From positions 1,736,736-1,800,735 of the forward strand of contig OX246740.1 of assembly GCA_945910005.1 (NCBI GenBank): a stretch of DNA of 64,000 bases, given 5' to 3'. Shown here piece after piece: positions 1 to 10,731 of the stretch (within the stretch, counting starts at the first letter, position 1; every line of letters begins with the position of its first letter). The notes below the pieces were generated by a model. It saw nothing but the letters and a program-made list of their open reading frames with translations, had not been told where the DNA came from and made no database searches. Position numbers and translations under genes: made by a program. The DNA is from Isoperla grammatica (lineage: Eukaryota; Arthropoda; Insecta; Plecoptera; Perlodidae).

Positions 1-198
1 ATTAATATTATTATTATATAATTGTTACGTATTTTATTTTTACATCGAGTGATTGGAAATTAAAACTGCGTGTAGTGTTTCATCGTAAGTTCCTTCTTCC
101 AAGCTTGGTGAAATAAATACATTGAAAGCACATAAGCCCAGTTGCATGGACCGAGTTATGAAGTGACTGGTGTGAGAGTGGTGCGCACAGTTCTCGGC

Positions 199-256
199 CC
201 GTCTGGGCCCGGGGTAGAATAGGCCCAGAGTGACTCTGCTAGTCGTAAGAGGCGAC
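199..256 (+). repeat. Dispersed repeat segment sharing a CGTCTGGGCCC...GTCGTAAGAG core
   Basis: A core of about 58 bases reads CGTCTGGGCCC, then a short variable stretch, then GAGTGACTCTGCTAGTCGTAAGAGGCGAC in pieces. A related segment lies at 61,291-61,332, with the same two blocks about 13 bases closer together, and a shorter match (AGTCGTAAGAGG) lies near 46,321. The order of two conserved blocks in two places points to a dispersed repeat rather than chance. Family unknown. Confidence 0.5.
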
Positions 257-267
257 AAAAGGAGACC

Positions 268-302
268 CTGCCCCTCCCCTCCCCTCCCCCCCCCCTCCCC
301 CC
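268..302 (-). other. C-rich tract, potential G-quadruplex on the minus strand
   Basis: The plus strand has five C runs of four or more separated by single T residues. The minus strand therefore satisfies the usual G-quadruplex pattern of four G runs with one-base loops. It lies within or next to the dispersed repeat at 199-256. Confidence 0.6.
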
Positions 303-476
303 ACTGTCCCACTGAAGATTTCTCCTCCCACATGGCCCTGCCTCTCCCTTGCTGGACTCCCGTATGACGACCCACGCGACGTACAATGGACCTGATTCGG
401 ATGTGGCTTTATTCTTCATCATCATCATCTCATCTTCATTATCACCCGCTCATCGTCTCGATTGGCCATAGTTGCG

Positions 477-505
477 AAAATATGAGACGTTAAGCCCCAT
501 TAATC
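477..505 (+). repeat. Possible retroelement 3' end (GACGTTAAGCCCC then ATC-rich tail)
   Basis: GAGACGTTAAGCCCC is followed by a simple (ATC)-rich tail. A similar arrangement occurs at about 9,991-10,033, where GTTAAACGTCAAGCC is followed by CAATCAATCAATT. A conserved short block ending in a simple tail is typical of LINE or SINE 3' ends, but two weak matches do not prove it. Confidence 0.3.
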
Positions 506-1373
506 ATCATCATCTTTGATACAAGACATGTACCGTGAAGTGTTGCGACGTGACGTGAGTGGCGCTGCTGGCGGGCAGACTCGGCACCTCCACCAACAGC
601 AGCCACAGATAGATCTACAAGGCCGTGTGTCGTTGCAGCACACCTCTCACACCGAAATAAGAATATTTAAGAAGCGACAATATTTATTGGACCAAATTAT
701 CTAGACGACATATTTTGATTTATTTTGTGATAATTTAAAGCATTTTAAATCAATTTTACCAGAGAAATCGGGGGTTCCGCAGGGTATAGGTGGACATACA
801 GACAGCCGTAACTATTTATACACTGGCGGGTTGTTCTAGTGGTTGTTCGTTGTGAATCACCTCAATAGCCCACTTTGAACTGAATGTAATGGAAACAATA
901 GCGACCAACACAAACGATGCTCTGTGAAAAACCGCGGGTTAGTCAGTGGTATAACCGCGACAAGGTACGAGACAGCCAGACTTGGCCAACCGCTTGACCA
1001 TTGGGTCCAGCGAGGAATACGCGCACTTTCGCATATATACATCCACGAAAGTTGTTCGGAAAATCTCGGCTGGGGTTTAACACGTGCATTCACGCGTTAA
1101 TATCATTCACAAACGTTTTGTTTTGAGCTGGGCATGGGATTATACCGTCCTTACTTCACGGGTGTTTGCGTCAAGCCGGCCGGCCGTCGGTTGCATGTCA
1201 TTGTCAACCCTAACATACGCGTTGTGCACACTCTACCATCGCGCAATACACGTTTCATTCTACTTGTGCGTTCTCGGCTTCCGGCAACGTTCACATCTGA
1301 TAGCATGGGTAACATTGTGACTCGGCTAGCTGAGAGACAACCAGCCAGTGATGATTTCAGACATTTTTCCTAG
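506..1373. other. Unique DNA without recognisable genes
   Basis: Short open frames of 60-80 codons exist on both strands, but none resembles a known protein or has a convincing splice context. I see no structured repeat here. Confidence 0.5.
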
Positions 1374-1718
1374 GGGGGGCTGATCAAAATCTGGGGTGTT
1401 GCTAAATTAGTAACTCATTTTATGGCTTTTTTTTGACGCCGTGACAAAAGGCAGGGGTGGAGGGGGTTACGGTCTCTGTTGATGCCATCCTTTCAGTTTT
1501 CGAATATGAGGTGATACCTATTTGCCATTCTTACCTTTACCTAACATCGTATAAATAGAAAATAAAATGTTGCAACATTTATGTAGATGAGTTTTTCGTG
1601 GAAATCGATTTATTTCCTAGTCCTATAATATGAGGTGGAAAAATATACCTCATTTTCTTGTATTTTGCATTTTTTTGTTGCAAATTTGCATTACTTCATG
1701 TGATTTTTTCAATCTGCT

Positions 1719-1771
1719 AGGGGGGGCATTTACAACTGCCGGGGGGGGCTCCGCCCCCCCCCCCCCCGGGA
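1719..1771. other. G/C homopolymer hairpin
   Basis: A run of seven G is followed by a run of eight to nine G, then CTCC, then G and a run of about 14 C ending in GGG. The G8 and C14 runs can pair around a CTCCG loop. Another run preceded by CCTA and followed by CTGATC starts at about 1,373, so CTAGGGGGGGC occurs twice within 350 bases. This may mark the ends of a small unidentified mobile element. Confidence 0.4.
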
Positions 1772-2030
1772 TATGCCTGGATTCATCACTGCAACCAGCT
1801 CATCGCAAGTTCTAGACTTCAAATAAGCATGCCGCAAAGAGGGTTCTCGCATGGGTCGTTTTCAACGTTTTTTAAACCTTCTCTTTCTCACTCACTTTCT
1901 CTCTGGCCCTCTTTGAGACCTGAACGCGCACCTAACTAGACTCCCATTACGACGACCCCGCGGGGGTGTGTAATGTATTCGGTCAATGGATTCGTCTTAT
2001 ATGACTAGATGTCGAGTACGTCGTAAAACA

Positions 2031-2069
2031 ACAAACAAACAAACAAACAAACAAACAAACAAACAAACA
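2031..2069 (+). repeat. (CAAA)n microsatellite
   Basis: About nine tandem copies of the tetranucleotide ACAA/CAAA, followed by an A-rich stretch. Confidence 0.9.
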
Positions 2070-2199
2070 GAAAATAAAAAAATAAATGAAGATCCAAAAG
2101 GGCTATATGACATCCATGTCCCAGCTACTATTCGAACCTGGAGCGCTAAGTGGTTCCACAGCAACCTTGTGGATGCCGATTTGAAAAAGCCCGCCTGCT

Positions 2200-2640
2200 G
2201 ATTGGCTCCGACTCACTCATCTAAGACGTCAGCATCGATAAGTTTGGTGTGAATCTACAACGGCCATGCAGAACAGTGGCGCAACACGCAACACGTGGTT
2301 CTCCATGGTTTACCCCTGCAGTCGGGTATGGCGCACATGGGCATACAGCCCCCCTTCAGGTCCAACCTAACTAATACCTTGCCAGTTAATCTAAGCCGTC
2401 GCTTTCTTGGTTTACAGTTGTACATATCACTCATGTCAAAAATCTTCATGCAGCGACAGTCGATTTGGTAACACAGACACAAAAAGCCAGACTGTATCCG
2501 TAATAGTAAAGTTATTTGTCCGTAGCTGTCGGTAGCGGCCGAGAAGGTGAGTGCTATGGGGATGATTGACATCGATTATCTACACAATAACATCGCCTCC
2601 TTTGAGGTTAGTGATTGGCAGGGTGTTTTAATCTATATTA
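2200..2640. other. Unique DNA, no supported gene
   Basis: A 105-codon minus-strand open frame crosses this stretch. It is cysteine-rich, has no recognisable domain and no clear splice borders. I treat it as chance. Confidence 0.4.
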
Positions 2641-2699
2641 CGGTGTTACGTTAAACTCCAGCACTCGCCTTATGTGACCGAGGAAACCACCCCAGCCAG

Positions 2700-2915
2700 G
2701 GTTGCCGGTGGTCAGAGAGTCGGTGCTACCTTTGAGCCACCTCTATCGGTGGGCGTGGGTTCGACTCACTTTTAAGAGTATTTCATGGAAAGAATAATAT
2801 ATAGTGTCTGGCCGGTTCGATGCTCCTGACGGGCAAGTCTAATGACTTTTCATTGAGATACCGCTGCTGTTCATGCCATTGCGAGCCGAGAGGCGGGACC
2901 AAAAATAAAACAAAC
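2700..2915 (+). repeat. Possible SINE-like segment with tRNA B-box motifs
   Basis: GGTTCGACTC near 2,757 and GGTTCGATGC near 2,814 both fit the RNA polymerase III B-box pattern. The segment ends in ACCAAAAATAAAAC, an A-rich tail of the SINE type. I found no second copy in the window, so the assignment is tentative. Confidence 0.3.
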
Positions 2916-3062
2916 ATTCACGAAAACCGAAACTGGATATAGGGATAGAAGAGCCATTATAAGAACATTAATGGAGCCATCTTGGAGGGGGGGGGGGGGG
3001 GGGCAGCAGCCCTTCGTTGATTGTGTGTTGCTCGCAGCAACCAGACACACGACCTCACTTCA

Positions 3063-3125
3063 CCTGCCAAGTGGCCGTGGTCGATTGGGCGTCGGTCCGG
3101 TCCAGGCTCGAACCCTGGACCTGGA
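3063..3125 (+). repeat. tRNA-like SINE head fragment
   Basis: TGGTCGATTGG fits an internal A box, and GGCTCGAACCC about 30 bases later fits a B box. The segment shares GGTCCAGGCTCxAACCCTGG with 36,208-36,227. The flanks do not form an acceptor stem, so this is a SINE head rather than a working tRNA. It abuts the palindromic element at 3,126. Confidence 0.45.
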
Positions 3126-3272
3126 GCCCGATTCTCTAAATCTGTGGTAAATTTCTCACCGGTTTCTGTAGTTACGGAAGGCGAATGGATGGCTGTGATT
3201 GGGTCACAGCCTTCTCATAACGACCAAAACCGGTGATCACCTTATCGTTGACCATAAAGAATCAAGGCCCTG
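3126..3272. mobile_element. MITE-like palindromic element, copy 1
   Basis: The ends are imperfect inverted repeats. The left arm carries CGATTCTCT...TCACCGGTTT...GTTACGGAAGG. The right arm, read on the other strand, carries TTGATTCTTT...TCACCGGTTTTGG...GTTATGAGAAGG. The same blocks form both ends of the element at 62,868-63,004. No transposase frame is present, so it would be non-autonomous. I could not define a target duplication. Confidence 0.55.
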
Positions 3273-3710
3273 GATTTACAAAGATGCCTCCTATAGCATC
3301 CTCTTGAGTCACCAAGGTGATCCGCGCGTCACCGGACGCGACCGCGACGCTGCACCGAGCACTGCACTGCTAACGTTACGGCTGAGACGGTGAGATGATT
3401 GATGCAACACACAACAAGGCCACCATCTGTCATATAGTGAGCCTGCACAGCACCTGCAAGCGTATCTGCGAGCTGTCATAGTTTTACCTACCGCGCCTCA
3501 AGCTATTGCATCTTGATGAACGCCGTGCATGCCAGAGAGAAGTGCATTCGTTGATAACAAACATTATTATAATATTAATTATCAATGTAAGACAAACACA
3601 TTTTATATTCATTGTCTACCCATGCATTCAGTTACAAGAATTGAGTTTAATAAATCATAATAAATAATCATCATATAATAAATGTGGCTTTTAGATTAAT
3701 CAATAATAAG

Positions 3711-3905
3711 GTGGCTCGTTGGTCCAGTGGTTAGCATTCCTGCTTCCAATGCAGAAGGTCCCGGATTCGAATCCCGCTTCAGGCAAAAGTGTTTTAACTT
3801 CTAATATGGATTCAATTCCATCACTTCTTGGCTTAGGAATAAGTAGACGGTGACTTTGGCCGTCCTAGCAAAGAAGCACTCAATTAATTCAAAGTTGTTC
3901 TGAAT
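3711..3905 (+). repeat. tRNA-derived SINE, family A, copy 1
   Basis: The head has an A box (TGGTCCAGTGG) and a B box (GATTCGAATCC) at tRNA-like spacing, and an anticodon-like arm with loop TTCCAAT closed by CTGC/GCAG. The 5' and 3' ends cannot pair as an acceptor stem, so it is not a functional tRNA. The body (GACTTTGGCCGTCCTAGCAA then AAGCAC) matches the 5'-truncated copy at 51,570-51,745. Confidence 0.65.
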
Positions 3906-3990
3906 CGGGCTTGTTGATTCTACCATCTGTCTGCAGGTGTTCGCACTGTCCAATCACTGATTCATGTGTTTCTTATTTGAATCGATCTTT

Positions 3991-4131
3991 GATTGGTTAA
4001 TGCTCACTCGTCGATGGTGTTCGCAGCCTACAGGGTAAATGTAGTCGCTTTAAATTAACGTCCCCAACTGAAAATCAGTCCAATCACTGAGTGGGTAGAC
4101 TCTATAAATACAAATTTAATTTAATTTATTT
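3991..4131 (+). repeat. Dispersed repeat family B, copy 1
   Basis: It shares ATTGGTTA, CTCACTCGTCGATGGTGTTC, AGCCTACAGGGT, TCGCTTTAAATTAA and the 3' tail GAGTGGGTAGA...AAATTTAATTTATTT with copies at 57,401-57,505 and 61,041-61,178. Three copies, one inverted, make this a clear interspersed family of about 140-180 bases, probably a SINE. Confidence 0.75.
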
Positions 4132-4716
4132 AGGGCAAATTATAATCAATTTTAATCGAAGTGGATCGCTCTCATGAAACAATCGAATTTGGAACGCAAA
4201 TATCCATGCGAAGTAAGTAATGTTATGTATAATATTGACGTTGTTTCTATAATGGTAATAACTATTGTTAGAGATATGGCTATAGTTAGTTAATTTATTA
4301 ATTAATTCATAACTGATGATTTACAAAACGAAAAGATATTCTTACGGGAGTAAATCAGCTAACTCAAATGACCACCCCATCAATACTTTAAAACTGCATC
4401 CGGTCATGCCGTATATTTAAGATAATTACAGTAATTTAGAGGTTCCATTCTGATAAAAAGAGAAACATGAAATCTTGTCAACCGAGTAGGCCTACCGTGC
4501 ACTCGTTACATTAGTTGAGGTCGTCGCGATGAATCTCATGCCTGCGGGTTGCGGGATTCAAGATGGACGAGTGGGCGTAACATGTATTGTCATTTTGCTT
4601 TATGTTCGGCCAACATTCCTGCTCGGGTTCGTTCGTCAGGACTCTTAAGGAGATTGCTTGTGTGCTGCTTGTGCACAGACAGACCAAACAGTTAAACGCT
4701 TATGAAATAAATAAAT
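4132..4716. other. AT-rich unique DNA
   Basis: No gene, RNA or structured repeat recognised. The stretch runs directly into the 86-bp array. Confidence 0.5.
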
Positions 4717-4717
4717 C

Positions 4718-5551
4718 AGCGGGAGACGCCGCTAGTCTGCATGGCTGGACGAGAGCTGGGGTCACACTGGAAGCGAGGACACACTACACGTGCAAGGATA
4801 TCCAGCGGGAGACGCCGCTAGTCTGCATGGCTGGGGTCACACTGTAAGCGAGGACACACTACACGTGCAAGGATATCCAGCGGGAGACGCCGCTAGTCTG
4901 CATGGCTGGACGAGAGCTGCGGTCACACTGGAAGCGAGGACACACTACACGTGCAAGGATATCCAGCGGGAGACGCCGCTAGTCTGCATGGCTGGACGAG
5001 AGCTGGGGTCACACTGGAAGCGAGGACACACTACACGTGCAAGGATATCCAGCGGGAGACGCCGCTAGTCTGCATGGCTGGACGAGAGCTGGGGTCACAC
5101 TGGAAGCGAGGACACACTACACGTGCAAGGATATCCAGCGGGAGACGCCGCTAGTCTGCATGGCTGGACGAGAGCTGGGGTCACACTGGAAGCGATGACA
5201 CACTACACGTGCAAGGATATCCAGCGCGAGACGCCGCTAGTCTGCATGGCTGGACGAGAGCTGGGGTCACACTGGAAGCGAGGACACACTACACGTGCAA
5301 GGATATCCAGCGGGAGACGCCGCTAGTCTGCATGGCTGGACGAGAGCTGGGGTCACACTGGAAGCGAGGACACACTACACGTGCAAGGATATCCAGCGGG
5401 AGACGCCGCTAGTCTGCATGGCTGGACGAGAGCTGGGGTCACACTGGAAGCGAGGACACACTACACGTGCAAGGATATCCAGCGGGAGACGCCGCTAGTC
5501 TGCATGGCTGGACGAGAGCTGGGGTCACACTGGAAGCCAGGACACGACTAC
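4718..5551 (+). repeat. Minisatellite, 86-bp unit, 10 copies
   Basis: Units begin with AGCGGGAGACGCCGCTAG at 4,718, 4,804, 4,879, 4,965 and then every 86 bases to 5,481; the last is partial. Unit 2 is 11 bases shorter, having lost most of GACGAGAGCTG. The copies differ by only a few bases, so the array is young or recently homogenised. The ~67-90 codon frames inside it are repeat artefacts. Confidence 0.97.
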
Positions 5552-6126
5552 ACCTCTTTGCGGACTCTGGTCACCACGAGGAGCAACCTCCTCGACCGGA
5601 CATATAATTAAATTATTGAAGGACGCGTTGCTTTGCTCTACCCCTATATACGACGCTTTTCTTTCAAGCGCAATCACCAATAATTCAATAATACAAATAA
5701 AAGTATAATACTAAATCTTTAGCATGTAATTGTCGTTATACTCGTCATCATCAGCCACATTTATCAGGCAGAAGTTTCTTCCGTTTGGTCGCCACGAGAC
5801 ACCAGTACCGCCCTATACACACAACTTACAACACATCGCAACTGAGTAATTATAAGAAAGCCGACTCCATCAGATCATGTAATACAACGGAACCAGATTG
5901 GCATGTGAAGCCGGAGCCACTGGCAATGGCAGCCGCGACTATACAAGGAACGTTCAGAGTCAAATGTGAGCATCATATAGAAAACAGTGCACGGATAATA
6001 GCGAGCCTACTCCCTTGGGGAACTGTTTGAAAAATGTCAGCTTTACGTGCCTAGAAGATGCAATGAGCGTATACACAAGAAAAACAACACTGTAATTGTG
6101 AGCAGTGCATTAGACGCTCGTGTTTG
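5552..6126. other. Unique spacer between two minisatellites
   Basis: No recognisable gene. An 81-codon open frame is present without domain similarity. Confidence 0.5.
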
Positions 6127-9100
6127 TTCTTATTGAGCGCTAGACGCGAGTGGGTGCCAATCAGAGGACGTTACGGGGTGACCGGTGCCCGCAAACACAC
6201 TTCTCATCTTGTTCCTTCTTATAGAGCGCTAGACGCGAGCGGGGGCCAATCAGAGGACGTTACGGGGTGACCGGTGCCCGCAAACACACTTCTCATCTTG
6301 TTCCTTCTTATGGAGCGCTAGACGCGAGCGGGCGCCAATCAGAGGACGTTACGGGGTGACCGGTGCCCGCAAACACACTTCTCATCTTGTTCCTTCTTAT
6401 AGAGCGCTAGACGCGAGCGGGGGCCAATCAGAGGACGTTACGGGGTGACCGGTGCCCGCAAACACACTTCTCATCTTGTTCCTTCTTATAGAGCGCTAGA
6501 CGCGAGCGGGGGCCAATCAGAGGACGTTACGGGGTGACCGGTGCCCGCAAACACACTTCTCATCTTGTTCCTTCTTATGGAGCGCTAGACGCGAGCGGGG
6601 GCCAATCAGAGGACGTTACGGGGTGACCGGTGCCCGCAAACACACTTCTCATCTTGTTCCTTCTTATAGAGCGCTAGACGCGAGCGGGGCCAATCAGAGG
6701 ACGTTACGGGGTGACCGGTGCCCGCAAACACACTTCACATCTTGTTCCTTCTTATGGAGCGCTAGACGCGAGCGGGCGCCAATCAGAGGACGTTACGGGG
6801 TGACCGGTGCCCGCAAACACACTTCTCATCTTGTTCCTTCTTATAGAGCGCTAGACGCGAGCGGGGCCAATCAGAGGACGTTACGGGGTGACCGGTGCCC
6901 GCAAACACACTTCTCATCTTGTTCCTTCTTATAGAGCGCTAGACGCGAGCGGGCGCCAATCAGAGGACGTTACGGGGTGACCGGTGCCCGCAAACACACT
7001 TCTCATCTTGTTCCTTCTTATGGAGCGCTAGACGCGAGCGAGGGCCAATCAGAGGACGTTACGGGGTGACTGGTGCCCGCAAACACACGTCTCATCTTGT
7101 TCCTTCTTATAGAGCGCTAGACGCGAGCGCGGGCCAATCAGAGGACGTTACGGGGTGACCGGTGCCCGCAAACACACTTCTCATCTTGTTCCTTCTTATA
7201 GAGCGCTAGACGCGAGTAGGGGCCAATCAGAGGACGTTACGGGGTGACCAGTGCCCGCAAACACACTTCTCATCTTGTTCCTTCTTATAGAGCGCTAGAC
7301 GCGAGTAGGGGCCAATCAGAGGACGTTACGGGGTGACCAGTGCCCGCAAACACATGTCTCATCTTGTTCCTTCTTATGGAGCGCTAGACGCGAGCGGGGC
7401 CAATCAGAGGACGTTACGGGGTGACCGGTGCCCGCAAACACATGTCTCATCTTGTTCCTTCTTATAGAGCGCTAGACGCGAGCGGGAGCCAATCAGAGGA
7501 CGTTACGGGGTGACCGGTGCCCGCAAACACACTTCTCATCTTGTTCCTTCTTATAGAGCGCTAGACGCGAGCGCGGGCCAATCAGAAGACGTTACGGGGT
7601 GACCGGTGCCCGCAAACACACTTCTCATCTTGTTCCTTCTTAGAGAGCGCTAGACGCGAGCGGGGGCCAATCAGAGGACGTTACGGGGTGACCGGTGCCC
7701 GCAAACACACTTCTCATCTTGTTCCTTCTTAGAGAGCGCTAGACGCGAGCGGGGGCTAATCAGAGGACGTTACGGGGTGACCGGTGCCCGCAAACACACT
7801 TCTCATCTTGTTCCTTCTTATAGAGCGCTAGACGCGAGCGGGCGCCAATCAGAGGACGTTACGGGGTGACCGGTGCCCGCAAACACACTTCTCATCTTGT
7901 TCCTTCTTATAGAGCGCTAGACGCGAGCGGGGGCCAATCAGAGGACGTTACGGGGTGACCGGTGCCCGCAAACACACTTCTCATCTTGTTCCTTCTTATA
8001 GAGCGCTAGACGCGAGCGAGGGCCAATCAGAGGACGTTACGGGGTGACTGGTGCCCGCAAACACACGTCTCATCTTGTTCCTTCTTATAGAGCGCTAGAC
8101 GCGAGCGGGGGCCAATCAGAGGACGTTACGGGGTGACCGGTGCCCGCAAACACACTTCTCATCTTGTTGCTTCTTATAGAGCGCTAGACGCGAGCGGGCG
8201 CCAATCAGAAGACGTTACGGGGTGACCGGTGCCCGCAAACACACTTCTCATCTTGTTCCTTCTTATAGAGCGCTAGACGCGAGCGGGCGCCAATCAGAAG
8301 ACGTTACGGGGTGACCGGTGCCCGCAAACACACTTCTCATCTTGTTCCTTCTTATAGAGCGCTAGACGCGAGCGGGGCCAATCAGAGGACGTTACGGGGT
8401 GACCGGTGCCCGCAAACACACTTCTCATCTTGTTCCTTCTTATAGAGCGCTAGACGCGAGCGGGCGCCAATCAGAGGACGTTACGGGGTGACCGGTGCCC
8501 GCAAACACACTTCTCATCTTGTTCCTTCTTATAGAGCGCTAGACGCGAGCGGGCGCCAATCAGAGGACGTTACGGGGTGACCGGTGCCCGCAAACACACT
8601 TCTCATCTTGTTCCTTCTTATAGAGCGCTAGACGCGAGCGGGGCCAATCAGAGGACGTTACGGGGTGACCGGTGCCCGCAAACACACTTCTCATCTTGTT
8701 CCTTCTTATAGAGCGCTAGACGCGAGCGGGGCCAATCAGAGGACGTTACGGGGTCACCAGTGCCCGCAAACACACTTCTCATCTTGTTCCTTCTTATAGA
8801 GCGCTAGACGCGAGCGGGCGCCAATCAGAAGACGTTACGGGGTGACCGGTGCCCGCAAACACACTTCACATCTTGTTCCTTCTTATGGAGCGCTAGACGC
8901 GAGCGCGGGCCAATCAGAGGACGTTACGGGGTGACCGGTGCCCGCAAACACACTTCTCATCTTGTTCCTTCTTATAGAGCGCTAGACGCGAGCGGGGGCC
9001 AATCAGAGGACGTTACGGGGTGACCGGTGCCCGCAAACACACGTCTCATCTTGTTCCTTCTTATAGAGCGCTAGACGCGAGCGGGGGCCAATCAGAGGAC

Positions 9101-9589
9101 GTTACGGGGTGACCGGTGCCCGCAAACACACGTCTCATCTTGTTCCTTCTTATAGAGCGCTAGACGCGAGCGGGGCCAATCAGAGGACGTTACGGGGTGA
9201 CCGGTGCCCGCAAACACACGTCTCATCTTGTTCCTTCTTATAGAGCGCTAGACGCGAGCGGGGGCCAATCAGAGGACGTTACGGGGTGACCGGTGCCCGC
9301 AAACACACTTCTCATCTTGTTCCTTCTTAGAGAGCGCTAGACGCGAGCGCGGGCCAATCAGAGGACGTTACGGGGTGACCGGTGCCCGCAAACACACTTC
9401 TCATCTTGTTCCTTCTTATAGAGCGCTAGACGCGAGCGGGGGCCAATCAGAGGACGTTACGGGGTGACCGGTGCCCGCAAACACACTTATCATCTTGTTC
9501 CTTCTTAGAGAGCGCTAGACGCGAGCGCGGGCCAATCAGAAGACGTTACGGGGTGACCGGTGCCCGCTAACACACTTCTCATCTTGTTC
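6127..9589 (+). repeat. Minisatellite, 89-bp unit, about 39 copies
   Basis: The unit starts TTCTTATAGAGCGCTAGACG and recurs every 88-90 bases, the length varying with the G run before CCAATCAGAG. Nearly every unit has a CCAAT box and eight CpG dinucleotides. Variants such as AGAGAGCG for TATAGAGCG, CACGTCTC for CACTTCTC and AGAAGACG for AGAGGACG recur in scattered units, showing internal duplication of blocks. The first unit (6,127) is the most diverged. Confidence 0.97.
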
Positions 9590-10731
9590 GACACAAATTG
9601 CAATTGAAAACGCTAGAATTTATACTTTTTGTTCGTATTTAAAAAATAGTTCATTATCAAAATGCTCGAATTATAGATATTATCAGGATCTATATAGCTA
9701 TTCCCAATAACAGGATGCAAAATTGATTTGGGTAATACCAATATCTCAAATTGTCTAACTTGATTAAAAAATAACACATTGTGATTTTTTTTAAATTGTT
9801 TTTTTGCGATCTTGATAATATTTCTAGCCCCGCATAATTCCAAAATGTAACTAGCATTATAAAGATACGAACCAAAAGCCTGATTCTCAAGTTTTTTAGA
9901 TACTTGTCGCCTCTTGACAAGTCGCCTGCATGGCTGAATAATCAGCCTAGGATCAGACAGGTGTGGAGGTTCTTCTTAGCTAATCGTCTCTAATTGAAAT
10001 GTTAAACGTCAAGCCTCCCCAACAATCAATCAATTCTCATGACCCAGTGACCCGGCTGATATACAACATTGCTCGAGATAATACGACGAGACAAGACTGT
10101 TGTCGCGATGATCCTCGACTGCGGTGAACGACCCTGGAGGACAGACCAGCAAGACCAGGAATAAAATTGTAATTTCATGGACAAGAAATGCTTAGGGTAT
10201 TCCCATCACGTCTACCATGCACGGAGGGAGGCGATATCTGGTGTTGGGGGGAGAGTCAGGGCTGACAACCCGACCAACGCTGAAGGAGCGACCACAACAT
10301 GACAACCGCAACAATGACGCTGTGACGAGACTGCGGTTGTCGTCGTTACAGGTAGACGCGAACAATTGTACGACCCAGCATCCCCACCAATCATATAAAC
10401 CTAAGACAACCTTACAGATGCTTTCGTCATAGAAGACTAGAGTGATTAGTGGCCGATCAGAGAGCCCCAATTTCAAAACACGATCGCTGATTGGCCACTA
10501 GTCTTTACTCAGGACAAGTAGTGGTACTAAAAGTGATCTTATTCCCATGGTTGCTGCTAACGGAAAACCCGGCACCCCCACCAATTTTATGTAAATAAAA
10601 ATACTTGAGCAAACAAATAGATAGCGCTGCTAAGCAACCTTCTTATCTCGGCCATTTGCTAGGCTATCTATATAGTGTATTCTGAGAGGCCAATAGCGAG
10701 AACGCACGTCAGAACCTTCCTCGTAACGAGG
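9590..10731. other. Spacer with no supported gene
   Basis: The left half is very AT-rich. A short inverted repeat (AGTGGCCxATCAG arms near 10,449 and 10,486, about 25 bases apart) is the only structure seen. Open frames of up to 94 codons have no recognisable product. Confidence 0.5.

Noticed and set aside
3711..3785. A functional tRNA gene
   Set aside because: A and B boxes are good, but the ends do not pair as an acceptor stem and a truncated dispersed copy exists, so it is a SINE head.
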